A stretch of DNA of 6,516 nucleotides from Prevotellaceae bacterium (GTDB lineage Bacteria; Bacteroidota; Bacteroidia; Bacteroidales; UBA932), in NCBI GenBank assembly GCA_031273285.1, contig JAISSE010000290.1:1-6516 (forward strand). Direction: 5' to 3'. This document shows, one piece after another, positions 1 through 5,752 of the stretch (within the stretch, counting starts at the first letter, position 1; each line of letters opens with the position of its first letter). The translations under genes and the position numbers were made by a program. Below the pieces are notes generated by a model. It was not told the DNA's origin. It saw only the letters and a program-made list of their open reading frames with translations, and made no database searches.

Positions 1-401
1 ATGCACGCAGGCAATGGTCGCTTAGAGACGACACCAATCTGAGATACCGTTTTCTGGCGGAGTTCGACAAAGCCATGATTGCCCTTGTCAAGCGTGAGAA
101 GATTTTCGAATACGAGCCGTTTGCCATAGCCCTGAACAACGAAGCGCAGGTGCTGATATTCAAACGCGGAGACATTGTGTTCTTCTTCAATTTCAACCCC
201 GTACAATCGTTTACCGATTATGCAATCGACACGGATAAAGGTCAGTACAGAATTATCCTCAACAGCGATTCTCCTTCGTTCAACGGATTCGGCAGAATCG
301 ACGAGGACTGTCCGTACCCTACACATCCGTATCATGCACGGCATCTGCTGAAAGTTTATCTTCCCGCCCGAACTGCCGTAGTAATGAAAAAAGTCCGGTA
401 A
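1..401 (+). CDS. glgB: 1,4-alpha-glucan branching enzyme, C-terminal part (5' end outside window)
   Basis: Reading from base 3, an open frame of 132 codons ends at TAA 399-401; the start lies left of the window. The first visible residues, ARRQWSLRDD, followed by FLAEFDKAMI, match the end of the GH13 catalytic part of GlgB. The remainder fits the all-beta C-terminal domain: a hydrophobic strand around IFKRGDIVFFFNFNP, then a late segment with FNGFGRIDED and a closing YLPARTAVVMKK strand typical of the family. Branching enzymes cut alpha-1,4-glucan chains and re-attach them by alpha-1,6 links, in the cytoplasm, during glycogen synthesis. The catalytic residues lie outside the window, so activity cannot be judged. 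The gene points toward the tRNA, which is on the opposite strand, and no other glycogen gene is visible. The identification is by recognised family pattern, without an alignment. Confidence 0.85.
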   Translation, partial: ARRQWSLRDDTNLRYRFLAEFDKAMIALVKREKIFEYEPFAIALNNEAQVLIFKRGDIVFFFNFNPVQSFTDYAIDTDKGQYRIILNSDSPSFNGFGRIDEDCPYPTHPYHARHLLKVYLPARTAVVMKKVR

Positions 402-653
402 TAGTTGAGAGTTGAAACACCCATGACAAAGAGATAAAAAACAGACACAAAGGGGATGATTATACTCTCCGCGTGGTGTACGACAAAAATCCATCGCGCC
501 CCCGCACTGCGGCTCGCTTGTACGGAGTAACAAAAAAGGCAGGACTGAAACATTAAAGTCCTTCCTTTCAGGCAGCGGCGACAATCACACACGGGACGCC
601 TGCGGGTAAAAAACCTTATTCGCAACCTTATTTACCAAGCAGAACAACCTCTG
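402..653. other. Intergenic stretch between glgB and the tRNA
   Basis: These 252 bases separate the convergent glgB and tRNA genes. Apart from the hairpin at 532-568 I find no supported feature. An open frame on the minus strand (356-625) overlaps the end of glgB, runs through the hairpin and has a composition rich in R, C and F that resembles no protein family I know, so I do not call it a gene. Confidence 0.5.
532..568 (-). terminator. Possible intrinsic terminator downstream of the tRNA
   Basis: On the minus strand AGGACT (562-557) pairs with AGTCCT (546-541) around a 10-nt loop. After one A-G mismatch the stem continues with AAAGG (568-564) against CCTTT (539-535). The T-run 537-532 forms the end of the stem and the tail. 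It lies about 90 nt past the tRNA 3' end. The stem is nearly symmetric, so on the plus strand it could also stop glgB transcription, although the tail there is weaker. Rho-independent termination is inferred from structure only. Confidence 0.45.
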
Positions 654-727
654 TAGCGCGATCCGGGATTGAACCGGAGACCTCATGATTATGAATCATG
701 CGCTCTAACCTACTGAGCTACCGCGCC
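654..727 (-). tRNA. tRNA with CAU anticodon, probably elongator tRNA-Met
   Basis: The reverse complement folds into a complete 74-nt cloverleaf. The acceptor arm is GGCGCGG with UCGCGCU (G-U pairs at both ends). The D arm is GCUC/GAGC around AGUAGGUUA. The anticodon stem is CAUGA/UCAUG with loop UUCAUAA, giving anticodon CAU. The variable loop is AGGUC, and the T arm is UCCGG/CCGGA around UUCAAUC. The discriminator is A and CCA is not encoded. CAU is shared by initiator Met, elongator Met and the lysidine-modified tRNA-Ile. The 1-72 position is a G-U pair and the anticodon stem lacks the three consecutive G-C pairs of initiators, so an initiator is unlikely. Elongator Met is favoured on overall similarity, but tRNA-Ile2 cannot be fully excluded by eye. 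Confidence 0.93.
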
Positions 728-732
728 AACAT

Positions 733-754
733 GCAATAAACAGTCGTTTATTGC
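733..754. repeat. Perfect 9-bp inverted repeat in the tRNA leader
   Basis: GCAATAAAC (733-741) and GTTTATTGC (746-754) are exact reverse complements separated by four bases. The repeat lies between the tRNA promoter and the mature tRNA 5' end (727), and its outer edge coincides roughly with the expected transcription start. In RNA it would form a stable 5' hairpin just ahead of the RNase P cleavage site; as DNA it could be a protein-binding palindrome. Neither role is shown by the sequence itself. Confidence 0.7.
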
Positions 755-759
755 GGGGA

Positions 760-789
760 CAAAGGTACACCTTTTTTTGAAAATACAAA
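760..789 (-). promoter_or_regulatory. Bacteroidetes-type promoter of the tRNA gene
   Basis: On the minus strand the -33 box TTTG (789-786) is followed after 18 bases by TACCTTTG (767-760), a full match to the Bacteroidetes -7 consensus TAnnTTTG; the usual spacer is about 19. Transcription would start around 753, giving a leader of roughly 25 nt before the tRNA. The promoter lies just past the 3' end of serC, so the tRNA appears to be independently transcribed, although readthrough from serC is possible. Confidence 0.75.
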
Positions 790-813
790 ACAGTCGAACG
801 TATGTCGGACGAT

Positions 814-843
814 AAAAACGGATTTTTAGCCTGTAATCCTTTC
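814..843 (-). terminator. Weak hairpin overlapping the serC stop codon
   Basis: On the minus strand GGATT (839-835) can pair with AATCC (824-820), followed by G and five T (818-814). The stem may extend past an A-G mismatch with A-T pairs. The serC stop codon TAA (828-826) lies in the loop. The stem is short and AU-rich, so it is only a candidate terminator for the murG-serC transcript. Confidence 0.3.
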
Positions 844-1890
844 AAATTCCTTCATGCAGTCGACAAGCACTTCCACGCTTTCCAGCGGCAACGCATTGTA
901 AAGCGAAGCCCTGAATCCTCCTACCGAACGGTGTCCTTTTATGCCTGCAATGCCGTATTTTTTCGACAGTTCCATAAAGTCATTTTCTTTTCCGGCATAT
1001 TTTTCGTTAAGCACGAAACATACGTTCATTATCGAACGGTTTTCCGTTGCCGTCGTGCCTTTGAATACGGAATTTCTGTCGATTTCGTTATACAGACAGT
1101 CGGCTTTGGCTTTGTTTCTTCTGCTTATTTCCGCCACACCTCCGATGCTTTTCAGCCATTTCAGTGTCTCCTTCATCATAAATATCGGGATGACGGGAGG
1201 AGTATTGTACATTGATTTGTTTTTGATGTGCGTTCTGTAGTCGAAAAACGCGGGAATATCGCGCGAAACCCTGCCCAAAACATCTTTTCTGATTATCACA
1301 AAAGCCAGACCCGCCGTTCCCGCATTCTTTTGAGCGCCGCCGTATATCACGGCATATTTGGAAACATCTACCGGACGGCTAAGTATGTCCGACGACATGT
1401 CCGAAATCAGATTGACGGGCGAATCGGGGTCGGTGTGTATTTCGGTACCGAATATCGTGTTGTTCGACGTAAAGTGGAAATAATCGACATCCGCCGGTAT
1501 TTCGTATTTCGGTATCACGGAATAGTTTGAATCCTTTCCGGAGGCAACGACCCGTACTTCGCCGAAATATCTCGCCGCTTCGATTGCTTTTGTCGCCCAT
1601 ACGCCCGTATCAAGATATGCCGCTTTGGTTTGCAGCAGATTATAGGGCAACATCAGGAACTGCTGACTTGCGCCGCCGTGCAAAAACAAAACTTCGTATT
1701 CGTCGGGAATCGACAGCAGTTCTTTCCACAGAGCGCGACCTTCGTCCATCGCATCGTCCCAGCCCGCGGAACGGTGTGATATTTCGGCAATGGAAAGACC
1801 CGAACCGTTGAATTCCTTCAGTGCCTCAACCGTTGCATCAATTGCCTGTCGAGGTAGAATCGAAGGACCTGCATTAAAATTATGCTTCAT
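826..1890 (-). CDS. serC: Phosphoserine aminotransferase
   Basis: The 354-residue product is a PLP-dependent class V aminotransferase. It converts 3-phosphohydroxypyruvate and glutamate to O-phosphoserine and 2-oxoglutarate, the second step of serine synthesis in the cytoplasm; in some bacteria it also serves the DXP-dependent vitamin B6 pathway. The start [10 protein letters not shown] is the family's usual N-terminus. ISHR (37-40), HGGASQQF (71-78), the cofactor-stacking W98, SNNTIFGTE (142-150) and D164 in SDMSSD are all present. The PLP lysine is K188 in [23 protein letters not shown] (319-332) carries H320, R321 and R327, which bind the substrate phosphate in studied homologues. Length is normal (about 360) and all key residues are intact. 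It starts 8 bp after murG, so co-transcription is likely. No serA (phosphoglycerate dehydrogenase) is present, although serC and serA are often adjacent in this phylum. Confidence 0.96.
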   Translation of the reverse strand: MKHNFNAGPSILPRQAIDATVEALKEFNGSGLSIAEISHRSAGWDDAMDEGRALWKELLSIPDEYEVLFLHGGASQQFLMLPYNLLQTKAAYLDTGVWATKAIEAARYFGEVRVVASGKDSNYSVIPKYEIPADVDYFHFTSNNTIFGTEIHTDPDSPVNLISDMSSDILSRPVDVSKYAVIYGGAQKNAGTAGLAFVIIRKDVLGRVSRDIPAFFDYRTHIKNKSMYNTPPVIPIFMMKETLKWLKSIGGVAEISRRNKAKADCLYNEIDRNSVFKGTTATENRSIMNVCFVLNEKYAGKENDFMELSKKYGIAGIKGHRSVGGFRASLYNALPLESVEVLVDCMKEFERITG

Positions 1891-1898
1891 AAAATCAT

Positions 1899-2993
1899 TT
1901 ATTTATATTGTTTTACAATTGTTAATATTCTGTTTGCGATTTCGTCGGCGGCGCCGGGCATGGCAAGTTTCGATATGTTGCCGCTCAGCCTGTCGGACAG
2001 CGATTTGTTGTTAATCAATTCGATTGCCGTTGCCGCCAGTTTGTTCCCTGCGTCTTCATCCTTAACCGTTATTGCCGCGTTTTTGTTCACCAGAGCCATC
2101 GCATTTTTTGTCTGATGATCTTCGGCAACATTCGGCGACGGCACCAGAACAGCCGGTTTCCCGACTATGCAAAGTTCCGATATTGTGCCGGCTCCCGCTC
2201 TGGATATTATTACATCCGCGGCGGAAAACGCATAATTCATGTTACGGATGAAATCGAAAACTTTGACGGACGGTTTTTTTTCGGCAAGTTTCGAAGCCGT
2301 CCCGAAATAATGTTTGCCCGTTTGCCAGATAAGCCGGATATTGCCGGTTTCGAACTCGTGCAGGCTGCCGGCTATGCTTTCGTTGATTGTACGTGCGCCC
2401 AAACTTCCGCCAAGCACCAGAATGACAGGCTTGCCGGGGTCAAGACCGAAAAATTTCAAAGCCTCGTTTTTTATCCCGTCCAGTCCGAACAGGTCCTGCC
2501 GCACGGGATTTCCCGTGTAATGTATCTTTTTTTCGGGGAAAAAACGGTTCATGCCCTGATAGGCAACGCAAACGGCATCGGCTTTTTTCGCCAGAAGTTT
2601 GTTTGTCAATCCCGCATACGAGTTTTGTTCCTGAATCAGAGTCGGTATTCCCATGCGTTGAGCTTTCCAGAGTACGGGACCGCTTGCATATCCTCCGACA
2701 CCCACAACGGCATCGGGTTTGAAATCTTCGATGATTTTTGCGGCTTTATTCAGGCTTTTGAGCAGTTTGAACGGAACGGCAAAGTTCTTGAAAGTCAGTC
2801 TTCGCTGCAATCCGGCAACCGGCAGCCCTACAATATCGTAACCCGCCGCCGGCACTTTTTCCATTTCCATGCGGCTTTCGGCGCCCACAAAAAGTATTTC
2901 CATGCCGCTGTCCGTCTTTTTCAGGGCATTGGCAATAGAAATTGCCGGAAATATGTGTCCCCCCGTTCCGCCTCCGCTTATGATTACTTTCAT
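1899..2993 (-). CDS. murG: UDP-GlcNAc:undecaprenyl-pyrophosphoryl-MurNAc-pentapeptide GlcNAc transferase
   Basis: The 364-residue protein is a GT28-family MurG with GT-B fold. It acts on the inner face of the cytoplasmic membrane, adding GlcNAc to lipid I to make lipid II for peptidoglycan. The N-terminal domain has the glycine loop [10 protein letters not shown] (7-16), GGYASGP (100-106) and QEQNSYAG (121-128). GNPVR (161-165) marks the linker. The C-terminal UDP-GlcNAc-binding domain has GGSLGA (195-200), [10 protein letters not shown] (264-273) and [11 protein letters not shown] (288-298), the family signature. Length is typical (about 355-370) and nothing is missing. The ATG at 2993-2991 is supported by the conserved [13 protein letters not shown] start; the upstream DNA is AT-rich with no Shine-Dalgarno. 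It precedes serC by 8 bp rather than lying among mur, fts or dcw genes, which is an unusual setting for murG. Confidence 0.97.
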   Translation of the reverse strand: MKVIISGGGTGGHIFPAISIANALKKTDSGMEILFVGAESRMEMEKVPAAGYDIVGLPVAGLQRRLTFKNFAVPFKLLKSLNKAAKIIEDFKPDAVVGVGGYASGPVLWKAQRMGIPTLIQEQNSYAGLTNKLLAKKADAVCVAYQGMNRFFPEKKIHYTGNPVRQDLFGLDGIKNEALKFFGLDPGKPVILVLGGSLGARTINESIAGSLHEFETGNIRLIWQTGKHYFGTASKLAEKKPSVKVFDFIRNMNYAFSAADVIISRAGAGTISELCIVGKPAVLVPSPNVAEDHQTKNAMALVNKNAAITVKDEDAGNKLAATAIELINNKSLSDRLSGNISKLAMPGAADEIANRILTIVKQYK

Positions 2994-3168
2994 TTATTCT
3001 AAAAATTAATCTTATATGAATTACAAAAAATCCTTACACGTATTATTTACATGAATCATTGTGAGCAAACATGTTAAATCATTTTTAATTCGTTATTTTC
3101 AATTCGTAATTATATAAATTGCCGGCGCGAAATTACTACAAATAATTTTACCCGCGAAACGGCATCGT
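2994..3168. other. AT-rich intergenic region upstream of murG
   Basis: These 175 bases separate the phosphate-binding lipoprotein gene from murG and should hold the murG promoter, since the gap is long for one operon. I find TTTG boxes but no TAnnTTTG match at the right spacing. A near direct repeat AATTCGTTA / AATTCGTAA lies at 3087-3095 and 3101-3109, of unknown meaning. No strong terminator hairpin with a T-run follows the lipoprotein stop codon, so readthrough into murG cannot be excluded. Confidence 0.4.
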
Positions 3169-4128
3169 TCACTTTTCAATCAAATCCAGTCCTTTTTTCA
3201 GTTTTTCCTCCGAAAGGCTGATATATCCCGCCGGAATATTGTGTTTTTGCCCGTCGGTCAAAACATATCTGATAAATTCGACAACAGCGGGATTTGAAGG
3301 TATTCCGTTCGATACCAGATAAAGGTCGCGGGCGGGAGGCGACGGATAACGGTCTTCGCCTATTGCGGTGATCAGACTGTCTTTAGTGTCGTAAAACAAT
3401 TCTTCGGGGTCGAGTTTGCCGTTGTTATTGACGTCAATCGGAAGGGGCAGCATTTCCGGATTCGGTTTTCTGCTTGTTTCGTCGTAAGCATAGCCGATAT
3501 TATTCAGCCCGATAGCCAGCACGTCCTTTTGCACAGCCGTAGCAAGACCGGGGTCGCCGAACACGCCTGTTCCTCCGAGGTCTTCCTGCTTTTTACCCAT
3601 CCATAAAGCCCATGTTTCGGCGGCTCCGCAGGCATCGGAACGGGTATAGACATGTACGGCGCTTGTACTTGCCGTGCCGGTTATCTGTCCCCACGTCGTG
3701 TATTCGCCGGTAATCCACAGTTTTATTGCGGCATCGCGGGTTAATCCCGTTTTCATCAAATTCGCCAAATCGGGATTTTGTGCGTTGACTGTTGCAATAA
3801 CGGCGTCTTTTGCGACGGCGAAAGCAACAGCGCCTTTCTCCGTTTCGGGAGGATAGATTTCGCGCGAGACCATCCCCAAATCCACGACATTCGCCAAAAC
3901 GTCGGTCATTCCCTTGCCCGCGCCTCCGGCAGAGATGTCGATTCTCACTCCCGGATGCAGATTCTGAAATTCCTCCGCCCATTTAACCGCCAGAGGGTAA
4001 AGCGCAAACGCTCCCGAGATGGAAATCTCGCCCTGCAATCCGCCTTTTTTTGCCTGCTGTCGCGACCCGCACGAACTTGCGGCAATAATCCCCGAAATAA
4101 TAAATACCGATACAATCAAATTTTTCAT
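3169..4128 (-). CDS. PstS-like phosphate-binding lipoprotein
   Basis: The 319-residue product is a periplasmic substrate-binding protein of the PstS/PBP-like group. Residues 1-19 form a lipoprotein signal (hydrophobic IVSVFIISGIIAASS) with C20 as the probable lipidated cysteine, so it is likely membrane-anchored. Ligand-site segments line up with PstS proteins: SGAFALYPLAVKW (38-50), SAGGAGKGMTDVLA (66-79) followed by VDLGMVSRE (82-90), and YTRSDACGAAETW (161-173), where PstS has its R-S-D-G-S-G-T loop. Residues 232-243 form a canonical 12-residue EF-hand-type loop (D232, N234, N236, D240, E243), suggesting calcium binding. The gene follows the porin by 30 bp, which suggests joint phosphate or oxyanion uptake. 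No pstC, pstA, pstB or phoU is nearby, so its transporter partner must lie elsewhere or it may act in sensing. The exact ligand is inferred. Start ATG 4128-4126 gives a proper signal peptide; no Shine-Dalgarno is seen. Confidence 0.85.
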   Translation of the reverse strand: MKNLIVSVFIISGIIAASSCGSRQQAKKGGLQGEISISGAFALYPLAVKWAEEFQNLHPGVRIDISAGGAGKGMTDVLANVVDLGMVSREIYPPETEKGAVAFAVAKDAVIATVNAQNPDLANLMKTGLTRDAAIKLWITGEYTTWGQITGTASTSAVHVYTRSDACGAAETWALWMGKKQEDLGGTGVFGDPGLATAVQKDVLAIGLNNIGYAYDETSRKPNPEMLPLPIDVNNNGKLDPEELFYDTKDSLITAIGEDRYPSPPARDLYLVSNGIPSNPAVVEFIRYVLTDGQKHNIPAGYISLSEEKLKKGLDLIEK

Positions 4129-4158
4129 GACTTTTATTTTTAATTTACATAAATACTT

Positions 4159-5196
4159 TCAAAACAGTGCAAAAAATTGTAATGCAAGATGGTTTACATC
4201 GGAACTGCCGACAGTTGTCCGGTACGACCAGTTCAACTTGAAATGAAAATTTTTGAGGGGAAACCAGTTGATACCGACAATATAGTTCGTGCGGCGTGTC
4301 TCCTTCTCCGAAATATTTCTCCGGAATCGGTCATATTTCAGCAAAGTCTGGATTTTCGGGTGAACGAAATATCCTGCAACCGCATAATAACCGTCGCTGT
4401 ACGTATCCCCTGTCGTTCCGTAAATATATTCGCCTCTGACAAGCAGCCTGCGATTGTCGTATCTCAAACCGCCTCCGGTGCGTACGCGCCGAATATTTTC
4501 GCCCTGCGGTCCCGTCGAACCGTTATGGTGCGATACCGACAGCGTAAATTCCCTGAAGGGATGGACGAAAACAGTCCCCGAAAAATCTTTCGATTTGTTA
4601 TTGTCCGAAACATTTATCCCGTTCCCGTTGAAAAGCCCCATCGAATATGCGAACAGACTGAAATCCCTGACGGATAAAAACCTGCCGTAAACATTCACTC
4701 CCATGTCCCGTCCGTTTGCCGAAATTCCCGACACATCGTCATATCCGCTTAATCCGATTATAACCATCGAATTGTCGACCGTTTCGAGCGCGTGGGCGCT
4801 GTAAGGATTTTCGAGCGAAAACGGAATTTTGAACTCTCCGGCTTTTATATTGAAGGCGGCATTCGCGGTGCACCAGTTTACAAAAGCGTCCAATATGCGG
4901 GGATTCCCCGCAAACTCCACATGAATACGATAGTCAAACGATTGCGTAATCGTTCCCCTGAAATCAAGACGGGCGCGACGGATATCGAAACCGTTGGAGC
5001 CTTCGCCGGCATCACTGTACTGGTAACGCATGTTAACGATTCCCGATACCGATACTTTGTCGGTCAATCGCGTGATAAGATTTTCTATTTTTTCGATTTG
5101 TCCGTCAATTTTATCCTGCGCTTTCAGTTCCGCAAGGAACGGAAAAAACAGTGTTGCCAAACAAATCCGGCTCATTATTAAGCATCTGCAATTCAT
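4159..5196 (-). CDS. Outer-membrane porin of the phosphate-selective OprO/OprP type
   Basis: The product is a 345-residue outer-membrane beta-barrel. A signal peptide ends near LKAQ (24-27). It is followed by a short amphipathic helix or coiled coil DKIDGQIEKIENLITRL (28-44), a common N-terminal feature of OprO/P-like porins. The barrel begins at VSVSGIVNMRYQY (48-60). RRARLDFRG (73-81) and AGEFKIPFSLEN (119-130) match the porin O/P pattern. Later segments alternate in polar and hydrophobic residues, as barrel strands do, with Gly, Asn and Asp turns. The last residue is F345, the expected C-terminal aromatic signal for BAM assembly. Proteins of this family pass phosphate or other anions; selectivity cannot be read from the sequence. 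M8 (codon at 5175-5173) is an alternative start that gives a shorter, more standard signal peptide. It is first in an operon with the PstS-like gene. Confidence 0.82.
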   Translation of the reverse strand: MNCRCLIMSRICLATLFFPFLAELKAQDKIDGQIEKIENLITRLTDKVSVSGIVNMRYQYSDAGEGSNGFDIRRARLDFRGTITQSFDYRIHVEFAGNPRILDAFVNWCTANAAFNIKAGEFKIPFSLENPYSAHALETVDNSMVIIGLSGYDDVSGISANGRDMGVNVYGRFLSVRDFSLFAYSMGLFNGNGINVSDNNKSKDFSGTVFVHPFREFTLSVSHHNGSTGPQGENIRRVRTGGGLRYDNRRLLVRGEYIYGTTGDTYSDGYYAVAGYFVHPKIQTLLKYDRFRRNISEKETRRTNYIVGINWFPLKNFHFKLNWSYRTTVGSSDVNHLALQFFALF

Positions 5197-5217
5197 GTCA
5201 GAAAAATAAATACGTTA

Positions 5218-5225
5218 CAAATTTA
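5218..5225 (-). promoter_or_regulatory. Possible -7 box for the porin/PstS-like operon
   Basis: On the minus strand TAAATTTG (5225-5218) matches TAnnTTTG. It lies 21 bases from the porin ATG (5196), giving a very short leader if used. No TTTG is found about 19 bases upstream; the nearest lies 31 bases away. The surrounding DNA is very AT-rich, so a chance match is possible. Confidence 0.35.
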
Positions 5226-5332
5226 AATAAAATTTTTGAATTGATGCATATGATTTCAAAAAAAGGGTGCATGACAAATTGTCGAATGTATGGAGAATTT
5301 GCAAACGTCCCGCAGGGACAACACTTTATTAA

Positions 5333-5352
5333 CCGTAGGCTTTAGCATACGG
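5333..5352. repeat. Imperfect 20-bp palindrome, left copy
   Basis: CCGTAGGC (5333-5340) pairs with GCATACGG (5345-5352) with one mismatch, A5347 opposite G5338. The perfect mirror copy at 5459-5478 has C-G there, so this copy has probably decayed. It is part of the left outer arm of the composite palindrome. Confidence 0.75.
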
Positions 5353-5376
5353 ATAGAACGGTACACTCCTGTCCAA

Positions 5377-5433
5377 GTCCCGCAGGGACGACACTTTTTG
5401 TTGCGGCATATTCAAGTGTCGTCCCTGCGGGAC
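5377..5433. repeat. Inner perfect inverted repeat, 20-bp arms
   Basis: GTCCCGCAGGGACGACACTT (5377-5396) and its exact reverse complement (5414-5433) flank a 17-base centre. They form the core of the larger palindrome. Either strand could fold into a 20-bp hairpin. The two arms have no mismatch, whereas the outer arms have three. Confidence 0.85.
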
Positions 5434-5458
5434 TGGGGAGTAGTAGGGGATACTCTAT

Positions 5459-5478
5459 CCGTAGGCTAAAGCCTACGG
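5459..5478. repeat. Perfect 20-bp palindrome, right copy
   Basis: CCGTAGGCTAAAGCCTACGG has perfect 9-bp arms around AA. It carries GTAG on one arm and CTAC on the other. Tetranucleotides such as GTAG next to hairpins are known in REP elements mobilised by RAYT transposases; the link here is only suggestive. Confidence 0.8.
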
Positions 5479-5511
5479 TTAATAGAGTGTCGTCCCTGCG
5501 GGACTTGCCCG

Positions 5512-5526
5512 CGCGCTTTCAGCGCG
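5512..5526. repeat. GC-rich hairpin next to the large palindrome
   Basis: CGCGCT (5512-5517) pairs with AGCGCG (5521-5526) around TTC. It starts 7 bases after the last GTCCCGCAGGGAC copy and differs from it in sequence, so it looks like a second small palindromic repeat type stacked beside the first. No T-run follows, so it is not an obvious terminator. Confidence 0.6.
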
Positions 5527-5589
5527 GCGTATGCAATGCCGCACCGCCCCCTGCTCTCCGCATAATCCGCCAAAATTCGTGTCATCTAA

Positions 5590-5629
5590 AATCTGTGCAA
5601 TCTGCCCTAATCTGTGGCAATCTGTGGGC
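5590..5629. repeat. Short tandem array of AATCTG units
   Basis: Four degenerate units follow one another with a period of 9-10 bp: AATCTGTGC (5590-5598), AATCTGCCCT (5599-5608), AATCTGTGGC (5609-5618) and AATCTGTGGGC (5619-5629). A related ATTCGTGTC lies just upstream at 5576-5584. The array ends about 60 bp before the aspS -7 box. Its role is unknown; it could be a protein-binding array, a slippage product or a dispersed repeat. Confidence 0.65.
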
Positions 5630-5688
5630 GGAAATTCATCATTCATAATTAAAACTGTGGGCGGCCTCCTTAAATCTTAAAAAAATTG

Positions 5689-5696
5689 TACCTTTG
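5689..5696 (+). promoter_or_regulatory. Bacteroidetes-type -7 box of aspS
   Basis: TACCTTTG matches TAnnTTTG fully and lies in the 10-mer TGTACCTTTG (5687-5696), which is identical to the one at the tRNA promoter. No TTTG is found at the -33 position (about 5666-5669 is CTCC). Transcription would begin near 5703, giving a leader of about 50 nt before the aspS ATG. Confidence 0.65.
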
Positions 5697-5752
5697 CAGA
5701 AAAAGAAACAATTATATCAACGGAAACCAAACCATTCACCGGAAACAACACT

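Larger units (their letters stand above)
5307..5504. repeat. Composite near-palindrome with four GTCCCGCAGGGAC copies
   Basis: Four copies of the 13-mer GTCCCGCAGGGAC, itself a stem-loop sequence, lie at 5307-5319 and 5377-5389 in one orientation and at 5421-5433 and 5492-5504 in the other. The gaps between them are 57, 31 and 58 bp, so the layout is mirror-symmetric about position 5405. The outer arms 5307-5357 and 5454-5504 are inverted copies of each other with only three mismatches in 51 bases. The element lies between divergent genes, so it is not simply a terminator. It resembles a BIME/REP-like or MITE-like repeat. I cannot tell whether further copies exist elsewhere in the genome, and I see no transposase. 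Confidence 0.85.

Noticed and set aside
356..625. 89-residue open frame on the minus strand near glgB
   Set aside because: It overlaps the glgB end and the candidate terminator, has a biased composition and no recognisable motif or start signal.
654..727. Initiator tRNA-fMet
   Set aside because: The anticodon is CAU, but the anticodon stem lacks the three consecutive G-C pairs, and position 1-72 is a G-U pair rather than the unpaired C-A of bacterial initiators.
802..1215. 137-residue open frame on the plus strand over the 3' end of serC
   Set aside because: It is antisense to the intact serC coding sequence and resembles no known protein.
2115..3002. 295-residue open frame on the plus strand
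   Set aside because: It lies almost wholly antisense to the intact murG, and its sequence shows no family pattern and a composition typical of a shadow frame.
2994..3168. Promoter for murG-serC
   Set aside because: Several TTTG strings occur, but none has a TAnnTTTG box at the required spacing, so no specific position can be supported.
5377..5433. Intrinsic terminator
   Set aside because: The hairpin is strong, but neither arm is followed by a proper T-run, and the flanking genes are transcribed away from it on both sides.
5307..5504. CRISPR array made from the four 13-mer copies
   Set aside because: The copies are only 13 bp, alternate in orientation and have unequal gaps (57, 31, 58 bp), and the spacers are themselves inverted copies of each other. 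No cas gene is near.
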